NCBI GenBank assembly: GCA_012959785.1
Contig: DUCM01000014.1
Location: forward strand, 1-64,000
Source: Planctomycetota bacterium
GTDB taxonomy: Bacteria > Planctomycetota > UBA1135 > GCA-002686595
Reading direction: 5' to 3'
Length of the DNA stretch: 64,000 bases
Made by a program: the position numbers and the translations under genes. Of this stretch, positions 1-10,880 are shown one piece after another. The notes beneath the pieces were generated by a model that saw only the letters and a list, made by a program, of their open reading frames with translations, ran no database searches and was not told where the DNA came from. The stretch's first letter is position 1. Each line of letters opens with the position of its first letter.

Positions 1-258
1 CGAAACCGTCGCGACGCCGTCCGCGGGCGCCGTCCAACTAAACCAGACATCATTGAAGATCTGCTGCGACCCCGCGAAGTCGCAGAGCCCGTCGGGCAGC
101 CCATCGGGCAGGGCAAACAGATTGTTGAAGGCAAAAAGCCCCGTGCCGCTGATCGGTTGGGCAGCAGCGCAGTTGTCCTGGCCCTGGGCCAAGAGGGGAA
201 CGGGCAGCAAAGTGGCCAGGAGCCACGCGAGAAGCAGCGAGAAGCGAGGGGAGAGCAT
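1..258 (-). CDS. Secreted protein, N-terminal fragment (runs off left edge)
   Basis: An uninterrupted leftward reading frame starts at the ATG at 258-256 and stays open to the first base of the window, so the gene is cut by the edge. The 86 visible residues begin with a Sec signal peptide (residues 1 to about 24: basic start, Leu/Ala core, then PLLAQG). A mature stretch beginning QDNCAAAQPISG follows and continues to NDVWFSWTAP. The pattern DNC...A..I.G.G...F.N, then a Cys, then DVWF.WTA is one I associate with repeat-containing secreted proteins of marine planctomycetes. That association is from memory. The protein is presumably exported to the periplasm or cell surface. Its function is unknown and the C-terminal part lies outside the window. 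Confidence 0.75.
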   Translation of the reverse strand, partial: MLSPRFSLLLAWLLATLLPVPLLAQGQDNCAAAQPISGTGLFAFNNLFALPDGLPDGLCDFAGSQQIFNDVWFSWTAPADGVATVS

Positions 259-419
259 GGCGAGATGTCCTTCACAAGGGTTGCCTGCTTGGGTGGGGCC
301 CAAGGACAACGGGTTGGCGAGCTAGAGACCGAGCTTACAGACGAGCCTAGCACGGATTTGAGTTGGCGTGGGTTCTCTCCACCGTCGCCGAGAACCTTCG
401 CCCCCGAAGGCCCCCCGGC

Positions 420-466
420 CCCCTCAAGGAGCCCCGCCAAGGGCCCCTGGGCCCTGGCTTGAGGGG
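420..466. repeat. Nested inverted repeat (hairpin)
   Basis: CCCCTCAAG at 420-428 pairs perfectly with CTTGAGGGG at 458-466. Inside it, CCAAGGGCCC pairs with GGGCCCTGG with one bulged A. No T-run follows on either strand, so it is not a standard Rho-independent terminator. It could be an RNA structural element or a Rho-dependent stop. Confidence 0.5.
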
Positions 467-1021
467 TCGGAAACAGGGCTCGGGCCGCCTGGCTGGAAAC
501 CCTTCCAAGCGCTCCTCGCTGGCTCGCATGAGTCTCTCGCCGAGGCCCTCAAGATCGCACCCGCGACGGGCCCCCGAGCGTGTACTTTGAGGCCGAGATT
601 GCGTACCCTGTGAGCGCTTCAAGCGGTCCCGGATCGGCCCTAATCGTGCGCCTTGAAAGCGTTTCTTGACACTGCCGGTTCTCTGCGGGCTCTCTGCGGA
701 CGGACGGGCCGAGGCTCTTCGAAAGAGGGCCCCGGAAAAAGAGCCCGCGGGAAGGCCAAAACACAAGCCCCGCGCCTCGTTCACAACCCAAGCTGGGCGG
801 TTCATAACCCGACAGCAAGCCCCCAACCTTCCACGCCGGCCCACAGCCTCCCGGCACCCGATCAAGCCGACCCTGGATACCCGTTGACATGTTTCCCTCC
901 AGTGCCTACTCATCCCCAACCGTTTGCGTTATGTCAACAGCGCTTCTGCGGATGCAAGTGCCCGCCACGCCTGGGTTTGCGCGGGTCACACCGCGAGTAC
1001 TCCACAATTTGGCCAGGCCCT

Positions 1022-1045
1022 TATTAAGAAGGTTAATTCTTAATA
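1022..1045. promoter_or_regulatory. AT-rich 9-bp inverted repeat upstream of dnaN
   Basis: TATTAAGAA at 1022-1030 is followed by six bases and its perfect complement TTCTTAATA at 1037-1045. The repeat ends 59 bp before the dnaN ATG and is the most AT-rich patch for a long way. It may be an operator, a promoter element or an easily melted site. Confidence 0.4.
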
Positions 1046-1104
1046 CTTGAGGAACGGAAACCCAACCACCCCATCCCTTTTGGAAAACCCACGAGTTGCT
1101 GCCC

Positions 1105-2205
1105 ATGAAGGTTCTCTGTGATCGAGAGCAACTGCGAGAAGGTCTCGCCGTCGTCAACAATGTGATCCCGCCCCGGAGCACGAAGCCCGTCCTCGAAAAT
1201 GTTTGTCTGGTGGCTTCGGACGATGCCCTGGAGTTGCTCGGTACTGACCTTGAGGTCGCCGTGCGTTACCGCGTCGGCGAAGTCAAGGTCTCCGAGCCGG
1301 GGCTGGCCGTCATCCCCGCCCGGGTGGCGCTCGACTTCATTCGCGATCTCTCCAGCGAAACCGTGGCCCTCGAGAGCGCCGACGGCCGTTGCACAATCTC
1401 CGGCGGCTCGGACTCCTGTGAGCTCGTGACGCTCGACGCGGACGAGTTCCCGGTAGTGTCCCGTTTTGACGAAGAGAAGACGCTCACGATCCAGGGAGGC
1501 ACCTTTACGCGCCTGGTGGGACAGACCGCCTTCGCCGCGGCGCGTGAAGCCGGCCGCTATGCCATGCACGGTGTGTTGATGGTGATGGAAGAGGGCCATC
1601 TCAAGTTGGTGGGCACCGACGGCCGACGCCTGGCCCTCTCCTCCACGCCCGTTGACCAGCCCAGCGAGGACATCAAGCCCTCGATCCTGCCCACCAAGGG
1701 CATCCAGCTCTTTTGCCGGGTGATCGAGGACCCCCTGGACATGGTGCAACTGCAATTCGGGGAGAACCAGGTGGGACTGAAGTCCAAGAACGCCGAGATA
1801 TTCACGCGCCTGATCGACGGCGAGTACCCCAAGTACACCCAGGTCGTACCCAGCGAAACAGCCCACATCGTCGAGGCTAACGCGGACCTCATGGGGCGCA
1901 AGCTGCGCCTCGTGGCCAATGTGACCGGGGACGAAGCCCGCGCCGTGCGCTTCAAAGTCGAGCGCGACGAGATCGCCATGTTCGGCCGCTCGGCCGGCCG
2001 CGGCGAAGCTCAGGCCCACATGGAGGTCAAGTACGACGGTTCTGGATCCTCGATCTCATTCAACCCGGACTATGTGCTCGACGGCCTGAAGCACTGCGAT
2101 CAGGAAACCTTGCGGCTCGAGTTTTCCGACAAGTCCAGCCCAGGCAAGTTCTGTCTCGGCGAGAACTACATCTACATCGTGATGCCCATCACGATTGACA
2201 CCTGA
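1105..2205 (+). CDS. dnaN: DNA polymerase III beta subunit (sliding clamp)
   Basis: A 366-residue protein of the normal size for a bacterial beta clamp (E. coli 366). The homodimeric ring tethers DNA polymerase III and other enzymes to DNA. Family features include the opening MKVLCDREQLREGL, the GTDLEVAV stretch of the first domain, YAMHGVLM and GTDGRRLALS of the second, and the C-terminal MPITIDT. An in-frame TTG lies nine bases upstream, but the ATG at 1105 gives the usual N-terminus. No strong Shine-Dalgarno is visible. dciA begins two bases after the stop and gyrB two bases after that, so the three are almost certainly co-transcribed. dnaA and recF, the common neighbours of dnaN, are absent here. 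Confidence 0.97.
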   Translation: MKVLCDREQLREGLAVVNNVIPPRSTKPVLENVCLVASDDALELLGTDLEVAVRYRVGEVKVSEPGLAVIPARVALDFIRDLSSETVALESADGRCTISGGSDSCELVTLDADEFPVVSRFDEEKTLTIQGGTFTRLVGQTAFAAAREAGRYAMHGVLMVMEEGHLKLVGTDGRRLALSSTPVDQPSEDIKPSILPTKGIQLFCRVIEDPLDMVQLQFGENQVGLKSKNAEIFTRLIDGEYPKYTQVVPSETAHIVEANADLMGRKLRLVANVTGDEARAVRFKVERDEIAMFGRSAGRGEAQAHMEVKYDGSGSSISFNPDYVLDGLKHCDQETLRLEFSDKSSPGKFCLGENYIYIVMPITIDT

Positions 2206-2207
2206 GC

Positions 2208-5077
<2,870 letters not shown>

Positions 5078-5092
5078 CCCGGATTGGGCAGG

Positions 5093-5140
5093 TTCTATCG
5101 GGCAGACCCTCCAGCGGAGGGGTCTGCATGTCCGATAGAA
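5093..5140 (+). terminator. Long hairpin downstream of gyrB
   Basis: TTCTATCGG at 5093-5101 pairs with CCGATAGAA at 5132-5140. The inner arm GCAGACCCTCC pairs with GGAGGGGTCTGC with one bulge, closing on AGC. No U-run follows, so it may be an intrinsic stop of low efficiency, a Rho-assisted stop or an mRNA-stabilising 3' end of the dnaN-dciA-gyrB transcript. Confidence 0.55.
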
Positions 5141-5224
5141 GAGGGTCGCGGCCGGCCAGTCCCCCCCCCTTGGTCGAGTGCCCAGGAGCCCCCTTTAGCG
5201 TCCCCGTGGCCCCACCCACCCTCG

Positions 5225-5788
5225 ATGAACCACAACCACCGACTCGGATTTCAGCGTCTGGCCGAGGTGCTCGTGGAGCGCGGTCTTGTGGAGCAGCAAT
5301 CGGTCCATGATGCTCTCGCCATCGGGGAACACGGAGGCCTCGCATTTCCCGAGGCCCTGGTCAACGCCAACTTGGTCGCCGACTGGGAGCTATCCGCCGT
5401 GGTCTGCGAGCTCTACAACTTGCCCTTCTTGACCGTCGAGATGGTTGAGCCCGCGCCCGAAGCACTCCTCGGTTTGAGCCTCGAGTTTCTGCGTGAGAAC
5501 GCGCTCGTGCCGCTCAGCCGACACGGCCAGGTCTTGACTGTTTGCATGCCCGCCGTGGTGCCCGCCGAGATCCTCGGTCTCTTGGCCGCCGAGTCGGACT
5601 GTGTCATCATGCCTGTGGTGGGCACGGTGCAGACGAATCGGCGCTGGGTTGGCGAGCACCTCGAACCCCAAGCGCCTTTGCCCAGTGAAGCTGTCGACTT
5701 GGACGAGCCGGGCACAGGCTGGTCGAGTTTTCTCGATGCAGCTGATGCCCAAGTGCTTTCCGATCTCGACGAAGACAACGAGGGTTAG
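5225..5788 (+). CDS. Stand-alone GspE/MshE N-terminal (MshEN-like) domain protein
   Basis: A 187-residue protein that looks like the N-terminal domain of type II secretion/type IV pilus ATPases without the ATPase. It begins with a helical repeat (LGFQRLAEVLVERGLVEQQSVHDAL, then FPEALVNANLVADWELSAVV). It continues with a second lobe containing LPFLTVEMVEPAPEALLGLSLEFLRENALVPLSRHGQVLTVCM, the usual pattern. An acidic tail follows (residues about 155-187). Some relatives bind c-di-GMP. I cannot confirm the binding residues here. The frame is open upstream of the chosen ATG, but that extension covers the gyrB hairpin and is Pro-rich. The stop overlaps the convergent SDR gene by four bases. Confidence 0.7.
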   Translation: MNHNHRLGFQRLAEVLVERGLVEQQSVHDALAIGEHGGLAFPEALVNANLVADWELSAVVCELYNLPFLTVEMVEPAPEALLGLSLEFLRENALVPLSRHGQVLTVCMPAVVPAEILGLLAAESDCVIMPVVGTVQTNRRWVGEHLEPQAPLPSEAVDLDEPGTGWSSFLDAADAQVLSDLDEDNEG

Positions 5789-6570
5789 CGCGGCGCGCGC
5801 CAACCGCCGCCGAGTCTGCGCACAAGCAAGCGGTCCGCAAGACGAGGAGCGATGACCGAAAGCGAGGCGAGCAGTCGCCACTTCCAACGCAGGAAGCGCT
5901 CCGGCCGCGGGTGACGAGCGAGGCGCAAGATTTCGGCGGCGACTTGGTGAGCCGCCGCCGCTCCCTCCAGGCTGGGATCAGCCAGACCTGAAGGGTTGTG
6001 TTGAGCCTCGAAGAATCCCGTGGCTGTCAGGGCGGGGTTCAAGGTGCAAACCGCAATGCCCTTTTCAGCCCACTCGACCCGCAGCCCCTCGCCGATGGAA
6101 CAAACCGCGGCCTTGGAGGCTGCGTAAGCGACTTGGCCCGGTATTCCACGGCGTCCGACCACCGAGGAGATATTGACTACCACGGGGTCTCTTCCGCGCA
6201 CGAGAAGGGGCAGGGCTGCCCGCGAAACCAGGAGCACGGCGAGCACATTGGTGTCGAAGAGGCGCCCGAGGGTTCCTTCCTCGAGCTCTTCTACGAGGGC
6301 GCGGTACCCCACGCCAGCGTTGTTGACCAGCAGGTCGAGCCCTCCGAAGGCCTGCCCGAGTTCTTGGAAGGCAGCCTCGATTTCCCCCGACTGACACAGA
6401 TCGCAAACGAGGACAAGGTGCCCTTCGCCTTCTAGCTCGGAGGCGAGAGCTGACAAGCGTGTTGGGGAGCGAGCGAGCAGCGCAACACGATAACCCTCCG
6501 CCGCCAGGCGCCGGGCTGTGGCGGCGCCGATGCCCGAGGAGGCACCGGTGACCAAGGCTCGGCGTTGCAC
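5785..6570 (-). CDS. Short-chain dehydrogenase/reductase (classical SDR)
   Basis: A 261-residue NAD(P)-dependent oxidoreductase. It has the cofactor motif TGASSGIG near residues 8-15, NNAG, the catalytic Ser in NISSVVGRRG and the YAASK catalytic Tyr/Lys pair near residue 150. The C-terminal ~40 residues are basic and hydrophobic (RWKWRLLASLSVIAPRLADRLL), as in membrane-associated SDRs of the DltE/YqjQ kind. The substrate cannot be deduced. It is the last gene of a leftward block and lies 18 bp after the upstream membrane protein gene. Confidence 0.9.
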   Translation of the reverse strand: MQRRALVTGASSGIGAATARRLAAEGYRVALLARSPTRLSALASELEGEGHLVLVCDLCQSGEIEAAFQELGQAFGGLDLLVNNAGVGYRALVEELEEGTLGRLFDTNVLAVLLVSRAALPLLVRGRDPVVVNISSVVGRRGIPGQVAYAASKAAVCSIGEGLRVEWAEKGIAVCTLNPALTATGFFEAQHNPSGLADPSLEGAAAAHQVAAEILRLARHPRPERFLRWKWRLLASLSVIAPRLADRLLVRRLGGGWRAPR

Positions 6571-6588
6571 GGAGGGAACTGTAGAGCC

Positions 6589-7170
6589 TCAGTCTCGGCC
6601 GGTGGTCTTGTGCAGGGCGCGCAACAGTTCGAACCACTTGTTGCGTGTGCGCATGATGTCACGCACCTGGCGGTCGGTTTCGCCGTACTTTTCGAGCAAC
6701 TGCTCTTCCCACAGGGCCGTCATGATGATGGCTTCGTCGTAGCCTTCCTTGGCAAGGTTGCCGAGGCGGTTCCATTCGCCCCGATCGCCAGAGGTCTTGG
6801 CTTGCTTGGCGCGGGCCAGGATGCCGGCTGCTTTTTCCGCTTTGTGCAAGGCCGCTATCCAATCGGAGTTTTGAGCCAGGCCCGAGGGTGCGCGGTTGGT
6901 GGAGCGCCTGCGGCCCGAGCGTCCCGCTCCCGTCTCCGGCGGCTCTTCTTCGGGCAGATCGCCGAAGACGGTTGAGGCGTCGACCTTGGGAACCTCGGGC
7001 CGCTCTTCGCGGTCTTTTGCTGCCATGCGGGCGATGAGGATCGCTCCCACGAGCACGGCGCAGAGCAGGGCGATGGGACCGAAGGGCGGCCCGCCCTTCT
7101 TGGGAGCCCGTCGCCGGGGCCGGCCTTCTTCTTGCTCTTCTCGAGAGCCGTAGCGCCTTTCATCGACCAT
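6589..7170 (-). CDS. Hypothetical single-pass membrane protein
   Basis: A 193-residue protein of unknown function. A basic, charged N-terminus (residues 1 to about 30, rich in Arg/Glu/Lys) precedes one membrane segment (GPIALLCAVLVGAILIARMAA). An acidic/Pro-rich linker and a helical C-terminal domain follow (DWIAALHKAEKAAGILARAKQA... to the end), probably outside the cytoplasm. The ATG at 7170 is chosen. An in-frame TTG at 7197 would add nine residues. The gene sits between rsmB and the SDR in a leftward block and is probably co-transcribed with them. I do not recognise the family. Confidence 0.6.
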   Translation of the reverse strand: MVDERRYGSREEQEEGRPRRRAPKKGGPPFGPIALLCAVLVGAILIARMAAKDREERPEVPKVDASTVFGDLPEEEPPETGAGRSGRRRSTNRAPSGLAQNSDWIAALHKAEKAAGILARAKQAKTSGDRGEWNRLGNLAKEGYDEAIIMTALWEEQLLEKYGETDRQVRDIMRTRNKWFELLRALHKTTGRD

Positions 7171-7227
7171 GGGCCAGAGGATACGCTTCTTGCCCAATAG
7201 TCTGCTAGCCGGACCTCTTGGCCCGGG

Positions 7228-8610
7228 CTAGCGCCTCTGGACCAAGCGCGCCACGTATCCGCCGTCCACGGGCCCGGCGGGGGCGGCGGGGGCGGGCAGG
7301 GTTTCCAATTCTTCTTCAAGGACCCAGCCCGGGTGGCTACTTAGAAACCAACGCACGCGCTGGCGGTTCTCATCGGGCTCGAGGGAGCAGGTGGAATAGA
7401 CCAGGCGCCCTCCCGGCCGCACCTTCTTGGCCCCGCGTTCGAGGAGCTGCTGCTGTAGATCCTGGAGGGAGGCGCGCGACGCGGGGCCCCAACGCCAGCG
7501 GGCCTCGGGGCGGCGGGCCAGCACGCCCGTGTTGGAACAGGGCACATCGAGGAGCACGCCATCAAAGAGGCCCCGGGGCAGCTCTTCGCCAGGGAGAGTC
7601 GAGTCTTCTGGCGGGTCGCTAGCCGGGGCAGCCCCCTCCCGGGCGATGCCTTCCAGGGCGATCGCTTCCACCCTCTGTTCGAGCCCCAGGCGCGTGCAGG
7701 TCTCCTGAAGGCGCGCGATTTTTTCCTCCGAGACATCGCAAGCAGTGACCTGGGCGCCAGCCGCGGCCAGGACACAGGTCTTGCCTCCGGGAGCCGCGCA
7801 GAGGTCGAGCCAGCGTTCGCCTTCGCGCGCACCACACAACTCGGCTGCGCGCCGGGCGGCTTCGCCCTGGATCGTGATCCGGCCCTCACGAAAAGCCGGG
7901 CTCTTGAGCACGGCGCTGAGAGCTTCGGGGCCGCTGCACAGAATTGCAGGGTGTTCGGCGGCAGTACACTCCATGTCAAGGGCGGCGAGTTCAGCCTGCA
8001 CGAGCTCGCGTTCCGTGTTCACACACGAGAGCGACAGACGCGGGTCAGCGAGGCAGTCACGAGCGAGGGCTTCGGCCCGCTCGCGGCCGTAGCGCTTGAT
8101 CCAGCCCTTGGCCAGTGCCGCGGGAAGCGACAAGGCTTCTTCAAACCAGAGCAAGGGGTGCTGGTCGGGGTCGGCAAAGAGGGGCTCCTTGAAGTGCATC
8201 TCCGTACCCACGAGGTCGCGCCGTGGGTCGCCACAGATTCCCTCTTCACTGGCACGCAGGGCGGTGCGTAAGACCGCGTTGGCGTAGGGTGCCTTGGAGG
8301 GGCCGAGGGAGTCGGTGACCGCGCGCACCTGTTCGCTCACGGCGGCTCGGGCAGGCACACTGCCCAGAAAGAAAATTTGTGCCAGCCCCAAGCGCAGGTG
8401 TGCGCGCAAGTCGGGGCCGGGCTTGCCCACTGCGAAGGCCCTGATCATGGCCTGCAAACTTCCTCGGCGGGAGGCTTCGGTGTGGAGCAGACGCCGCAAG
8501 AAAGCGCGGTCGCGGGGGCCGAGCCCGGCTTCTTCCGCCACCCGAGTGACTTCGCGGGTGGCGGCGACAGCGCCAGAGCGCAGGAGTTCAAAGGCCAGGA
8601 GGCGCGTCAT
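7228..8610 (-). CDS. rsmB: 16S rRNA m5C967 methyltransferase (RsmB/NOP2 family)
   Basis: A 460-residue RNA cytosine-C5 methyltransferase. Residues 1 to about 130 form a NusB-like RNA-binding domain. The SAM-dependent domain has LDLCAAPGGKT (near 270), DVPCSNTGVLARRPEARWRW with one catalytic Cys (near 355), and YSTCSLEPDEN with the second (near 406). It methylates C967 of 16S rRNA in characterised species. The ATG at 8610 overlaps the fmt stop as ATGA, so the genes are translationally coupled as in the fmt-rsmB pair of many bacteria. An in-frame TTG at 8625 is less likely. The stop is TAG followed by CCCGGG. Confidence 0.93.
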   Translation of the reverse strand: MTRLLAFELLRSGAVAATREVTRVAEEAGLGPRDRAFLRRLLHTEASRRGSLQAMIRAFAVGKPGPDLRAHLRLGLAQIFFLGSVPARAAVSEQVRAVTDSLGPSKAPYANAVLRTALRASEEGICGDPRRDLVGTEMHFKEPLFADPDQHPLLWFEEALSLPAALAKGWIKRYGRERAEALARDCLADPRLSLSCVNTERELVQAELAALDMECTAAEHPAILCSGPEALSAVLKSPAFREGRITIQGEAARRAAELCGAREGERWLDLCAAPGGKTCVLAAAGAQVTACDVSEEKIARLQETCTRLGLEQRVEAIALEGIAREGAAPASDPPEDSTLPGEELPRGLFDGVLLDVPCSNTGVLARRPEARWRWGPASRASLQDLQQQLLERGAKKVRPGGRLVYSTCSLEPDENRQRVRWFLSSHPGWVLEEELETLPAPAAPAGPVDGGYVARLVQRR

Positions 8611-9542
8611 GCGAAGGAAAGGCAAGAGCCAACCGCGAGTCGCGTACCGCGCAACCAGGCGCTGGCGTCCATGGCGCGCTTGCCGGCGGGTTTGACGGTG
8701 ATGAGTTCAAGCGCGCCCGAGCCACAGGCCACCACGCACCGCGGGTCCGTTTCGAGAAGTTCGCCGGGCTCTCCAGATCGCGCAGCCTCGACAGTTCGAG
8801 CGGCGAGGAGAACAAAGACCGCGCCGTCCTTGGTGCTTGCCTGGGCCGCCGGCCAGGGAGTCACGCTGCGCACGAATCTGCCTAGCTCGGCAGAGCTCCT
8901 CGTCCAATCCAGGCGGCCATCCTGTTTCTTGAGCTTGGGCGCATAGCTGGCAGCGGAGGGGTCCTGGGGCGTGCAGCGGGCAGAGCCGGCATCGAGTTGG
9001 TCAAGTGCCTCCACGGCGGCGGTGCCTCCCAAGCGCGCCAGGCGTTCGAAGAGCTCTCCAGCGGTTTCTTCTCTGCCGATCGGCGTGCGCCGCTCCAGGA
9101 GCACATCCCCCTCGTCAAGAGCTTTCACCATGCGTTGCACGCTGACGCCTGTTTCCTCATCACCCGCGCCAATAGCGGCTTGAATCGGCGACGCTCCGCG
9201 CCAGCGTGGCAAGAGGGAACCGTGCACATTGAAGGCACCAAGAGGGGCGAGCTGGAGGAGATCCTCGCGCAGGATTTCGCCGTAGCTGGCCACAAGCAAG
9301 ACTTGCGGAGCGAGTTCGCGCAAGCGTTCGACAAAGCCCTCTTCGCGCACCGAAGTAGGCTGCAACACAGAAAGACCCCGAACCTGGGCCAGCTGCACCA
9401 GCGCCGAGGGTTGCACCTCGCGGCCACGGCCCCGGGGCCGGTCGGGGCGCGTGACCAGGGCCAAAGCAGTGTGCCCGCTCTCAAGCAGCGACTCGAGAAC
9501 GGGCACGGCGAAGGGTGGAGAGCCGAGTAAGATGTAGCGCAT
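8607..9542 (-). CDS. fmt: Methionyl-tRNA formyltransferase
   Basis: A 311-residue enzyme that formylates Met-tRNAfMet with 10-formyl-THF for translation initiation. The N-terminal hydrolase fold starts MRYILLGSPPFAVPVLESLL. The signature NVHGSLLPRWRGASPIQAAI, with catalytic Asn/His, lies near residues 103-122, and the GDEETGVSVQRM motif follows. The C-terminal OB-like domain contains DGRLDWTRSSAELGRFVRSVTPWP, typical of Fmt. The start is an ATG at 9542. The stop overlaps the rsmB start. trxA ends 20 bp upstream in the same direction. Peptide deformylase is not next to it in this window. Confidence 0.96.
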   Translation of the reverse strand: MRYILLGSPPFAVPVLESLLESGHTALALVTRPDRPRGRGREVQPSALVQLAQVRGLSVLQPTSVREEGFVERLRELAPQVLLVASYGEILREDLLQLAPLGAFNVHGSLLPRWRGASPIQAAIGAGDEETGVSVQRMVKALDEGDVLLERRTPIGREETAGELFERLARLGGTAAVEALDQLDAGSARCTPQDPSAASYAPKLKKQDGRLDWTRSSAELGRFVRSVTPWPAAQASTKDGAVFVLLAARTVEAARSGEPGELLETDPRCVVACGSGALELITVKPAGKRAMDASAWLRGTRLAVGSCLSFA

Positions 9543-9562
9543 TGGTGCGCCGGGAGGAAAAG

Positions 9563-9886
9563 CTAGAGCTTCTCCTCGACCTCGGTTTTGAAGGCTGCGT
9601 AGGGCATTGAGCCGAGCATTTGGTGCACGACTTCGCCGCCCTTGATCAACAGGAAGGTCGGGATCGAAACCACGCCGTAGCGGCCCGGGATTTCGGGGTT
9701 GTCCTGGGTGTTGATCTTGACCACACGCAGCTTGCCCTCCAGTTCCTCAGCGAGCTTGTCCACCGCCGGGCTCATGGCCTTGCACGGGCCACACCATTCG
9801 GCCCAAAAATCGACGAGCACGGGCAAGTCGCTTTGCAGGACGGCGGAGTCCCAGGTGCTATCGGTGACATCTTGGGCGTTGCTCAT
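9563..9886 (-). CDS. trxA: Thioredoxin
   Basis: A 107-residue classical thioredoxin with the redox-active WCGPC motif (Cys32, Cys35), the buried Asp of VLVDFWAEWC and the cis-Pro segment SIPTFLLIKGG. It is a cytosolic disulfide reductant. The start is the ATG at 9886. The frame is open further upstream, but that extension is low-complexity and unlike any thioredoxin N-terminus. It lies between scpA and fmt in the leftward block with a 118-bp gap upstream, so it may have its own promoter. Confidence 0.96.
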   Translation of the reverse strand: MSNAQDVTDSTWDSAVLQSDLPVLVDFWAEWCGPCKAMSPAVDKLAEELEGKLRVVKINTQDNPEIPGRYGVVSIPTFLLIKGGEVVHQMLGSMPYAAFKTEVEEKL

Positions 9887-10004
9887 GGCGATCTGAATCG
9901 AGGGGTTGTGCGGAGTTTGGGGAGCGAAGAAGGGGGGCAAGACTATGAACGCTGGAGGCTCAGGCGTCCACCGCTCGCGGATAGTTTTTGGAGCGGCGGG
10001 GGAC

Positions 10005-10880
10005 TTAGCTGTTTGCCTTGGGGGCGGGGTCTTCCAGAGGCAGCTCGCCGGTCGAAGCCTCGGGCTCCCGGATCGTCTCTTCTTCGGGCAAGAGCTCGTC
10101 TTCGAAGGTGACACCGTTGAGCAGGAGATCAATATCGGCCAGGGTGCCCTCGATGATTGCGACCTTGATTTCACCCGAGTATTCAGCCTGGGTGGCGGTG
10201 GCGACCCCGATCTTGATCAGTTCAAGCAAGGCGCAGAAGACCCCCACCAGGGTCTCGCGAGAGGGTTTTTCTTCGACTGAGCGCAGGAGTTGTTCCAGGG
10301 ACAGCCCACTTGAGCGCCGCAAGGCGTCTGCCAGGCCGGTGACATAGAAGCGCATGGGCCGTGCTTCGCCCAGCACATGCACGGGTGCGTTGGCGAGGGT
10401 CTCGCGCATCAGGCGCGAGAAGGTTGCCAGGAGGTCCCAGGTGGAGAGCTCACCAAGGTCGAGCATGGGCTCCTGGGCGTCTCGTTCGTCGGCCAGCTCG
10501 GGGAAGGCCCCACGGGGGTGCAGGAGGGCTCGCGAGCGCAGGCCGTCGGCGAGTTGGTTGGAGACCTCCTTGAAACGCCGATACTCGAGCAGCCGCTGGA
10601 TCAACTCGTCCTTGGGGTCGAGCTCCTCCTCGAGGTCGATTTCCTCTCGCGGCAGGAGCGAGCGCGACTTGATCGACATGAGGGTGGCGGCGAGCACCAT
10701 GAATTCGCCCGCCACTTCGATGTCGAGGTCCCGCATGGCTTCGAGGTAGCCCAGATAGCCCTCGAGCACGCGGGTGATTTCGACCTCGTGAATCTCTACC
10801 TCCTGCTCGCGCACGAGGTGCAGCAACAGGTCCATGGGCCCGCGGAAGACCTTTTCCAGGAAGACTGTGTAATCCGTCAT
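10005..10880 (-). CDS. scpA: Segregation and condensation protein A
   Basis: A 291-residue kleisin that bridges SMC heads in the bacterial condensin complex. Family marks are the N-terminal FRGPMDLLLHLVREQEVEIHEVEI, the GEFMVLAATLMSIKSRSLLP helix, and a C-terminal winged-helix part containing LVGVFCALLELIKIGVATATQ. The acidic C-terminal tail (about 45 residues) is longer than usual. The ATG at 10880 overlaps the stop of the site-2 protease gene as ATGA. scpB and smc are not in this window, although scpB is often adjacent to scpA. Confidence 0.93.
   Translation of the reverse strand: MTDYTVFLEKVFRGPMDLLLHLVREQEVEIHEVEITRVLEGYLGYLEAMRDLDIEVAGEFMVLAATLMSIKSRSLLPREEIDLEEELDPKDELIQRLLEYRRFKEVSNQLADGLRSRALLHPRGAFPELADERDAQEPMLDLGELSTWDLLATFSRLMRETLANAPVHVLGEARPMRFYVTGLADALRRSSGLSLEQLLRSVEEKPSRETLVGVFCALLELIKIGVATATQAEYSGEIKVAIIEGTLADIDLLLNGVTFEDELLPEEETIREPEASTGELPLEDPAPKANS

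Larger units (their letters stand above)
259..1104. other. Non-coding, hairpin-rich region upstream of dnaN
   Basis: About 850 bp lie between the divergent secreted-protein gene and dnaN. Short open frames on both strands here are Arg/Pro-rich and look like chance frames of GC-rich DNA. I see no tRNA, RNase P, tmRNA or SRP consensus and no clear DnaA-box cluster. The region holds a six-base stem with a CCCC loop near 397-412, a nested hairpin at 420-466, a TTGACA at about 885 with a weak -10 candidate TACTCA 17 bases on, and an AT-rich inverted repeat at 1022-1045. It probably carries two divergent promoters. A replication origin cannot be shown or excluded by eye. Confidence 0.5.

Noticed and set aside
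347-1027. Open frames on both strands before dnaN
   Set aside because: Arg/Pro-rich, no signal or domain, mutually overlapping, and interrupted by hairpins.
259-1104. Chromosome replication origin
   Set aside because: Position by dnaN and the AT-rich repeat are suggestive, but I found no cluster of DnaA boxes and could not compute GC skew.
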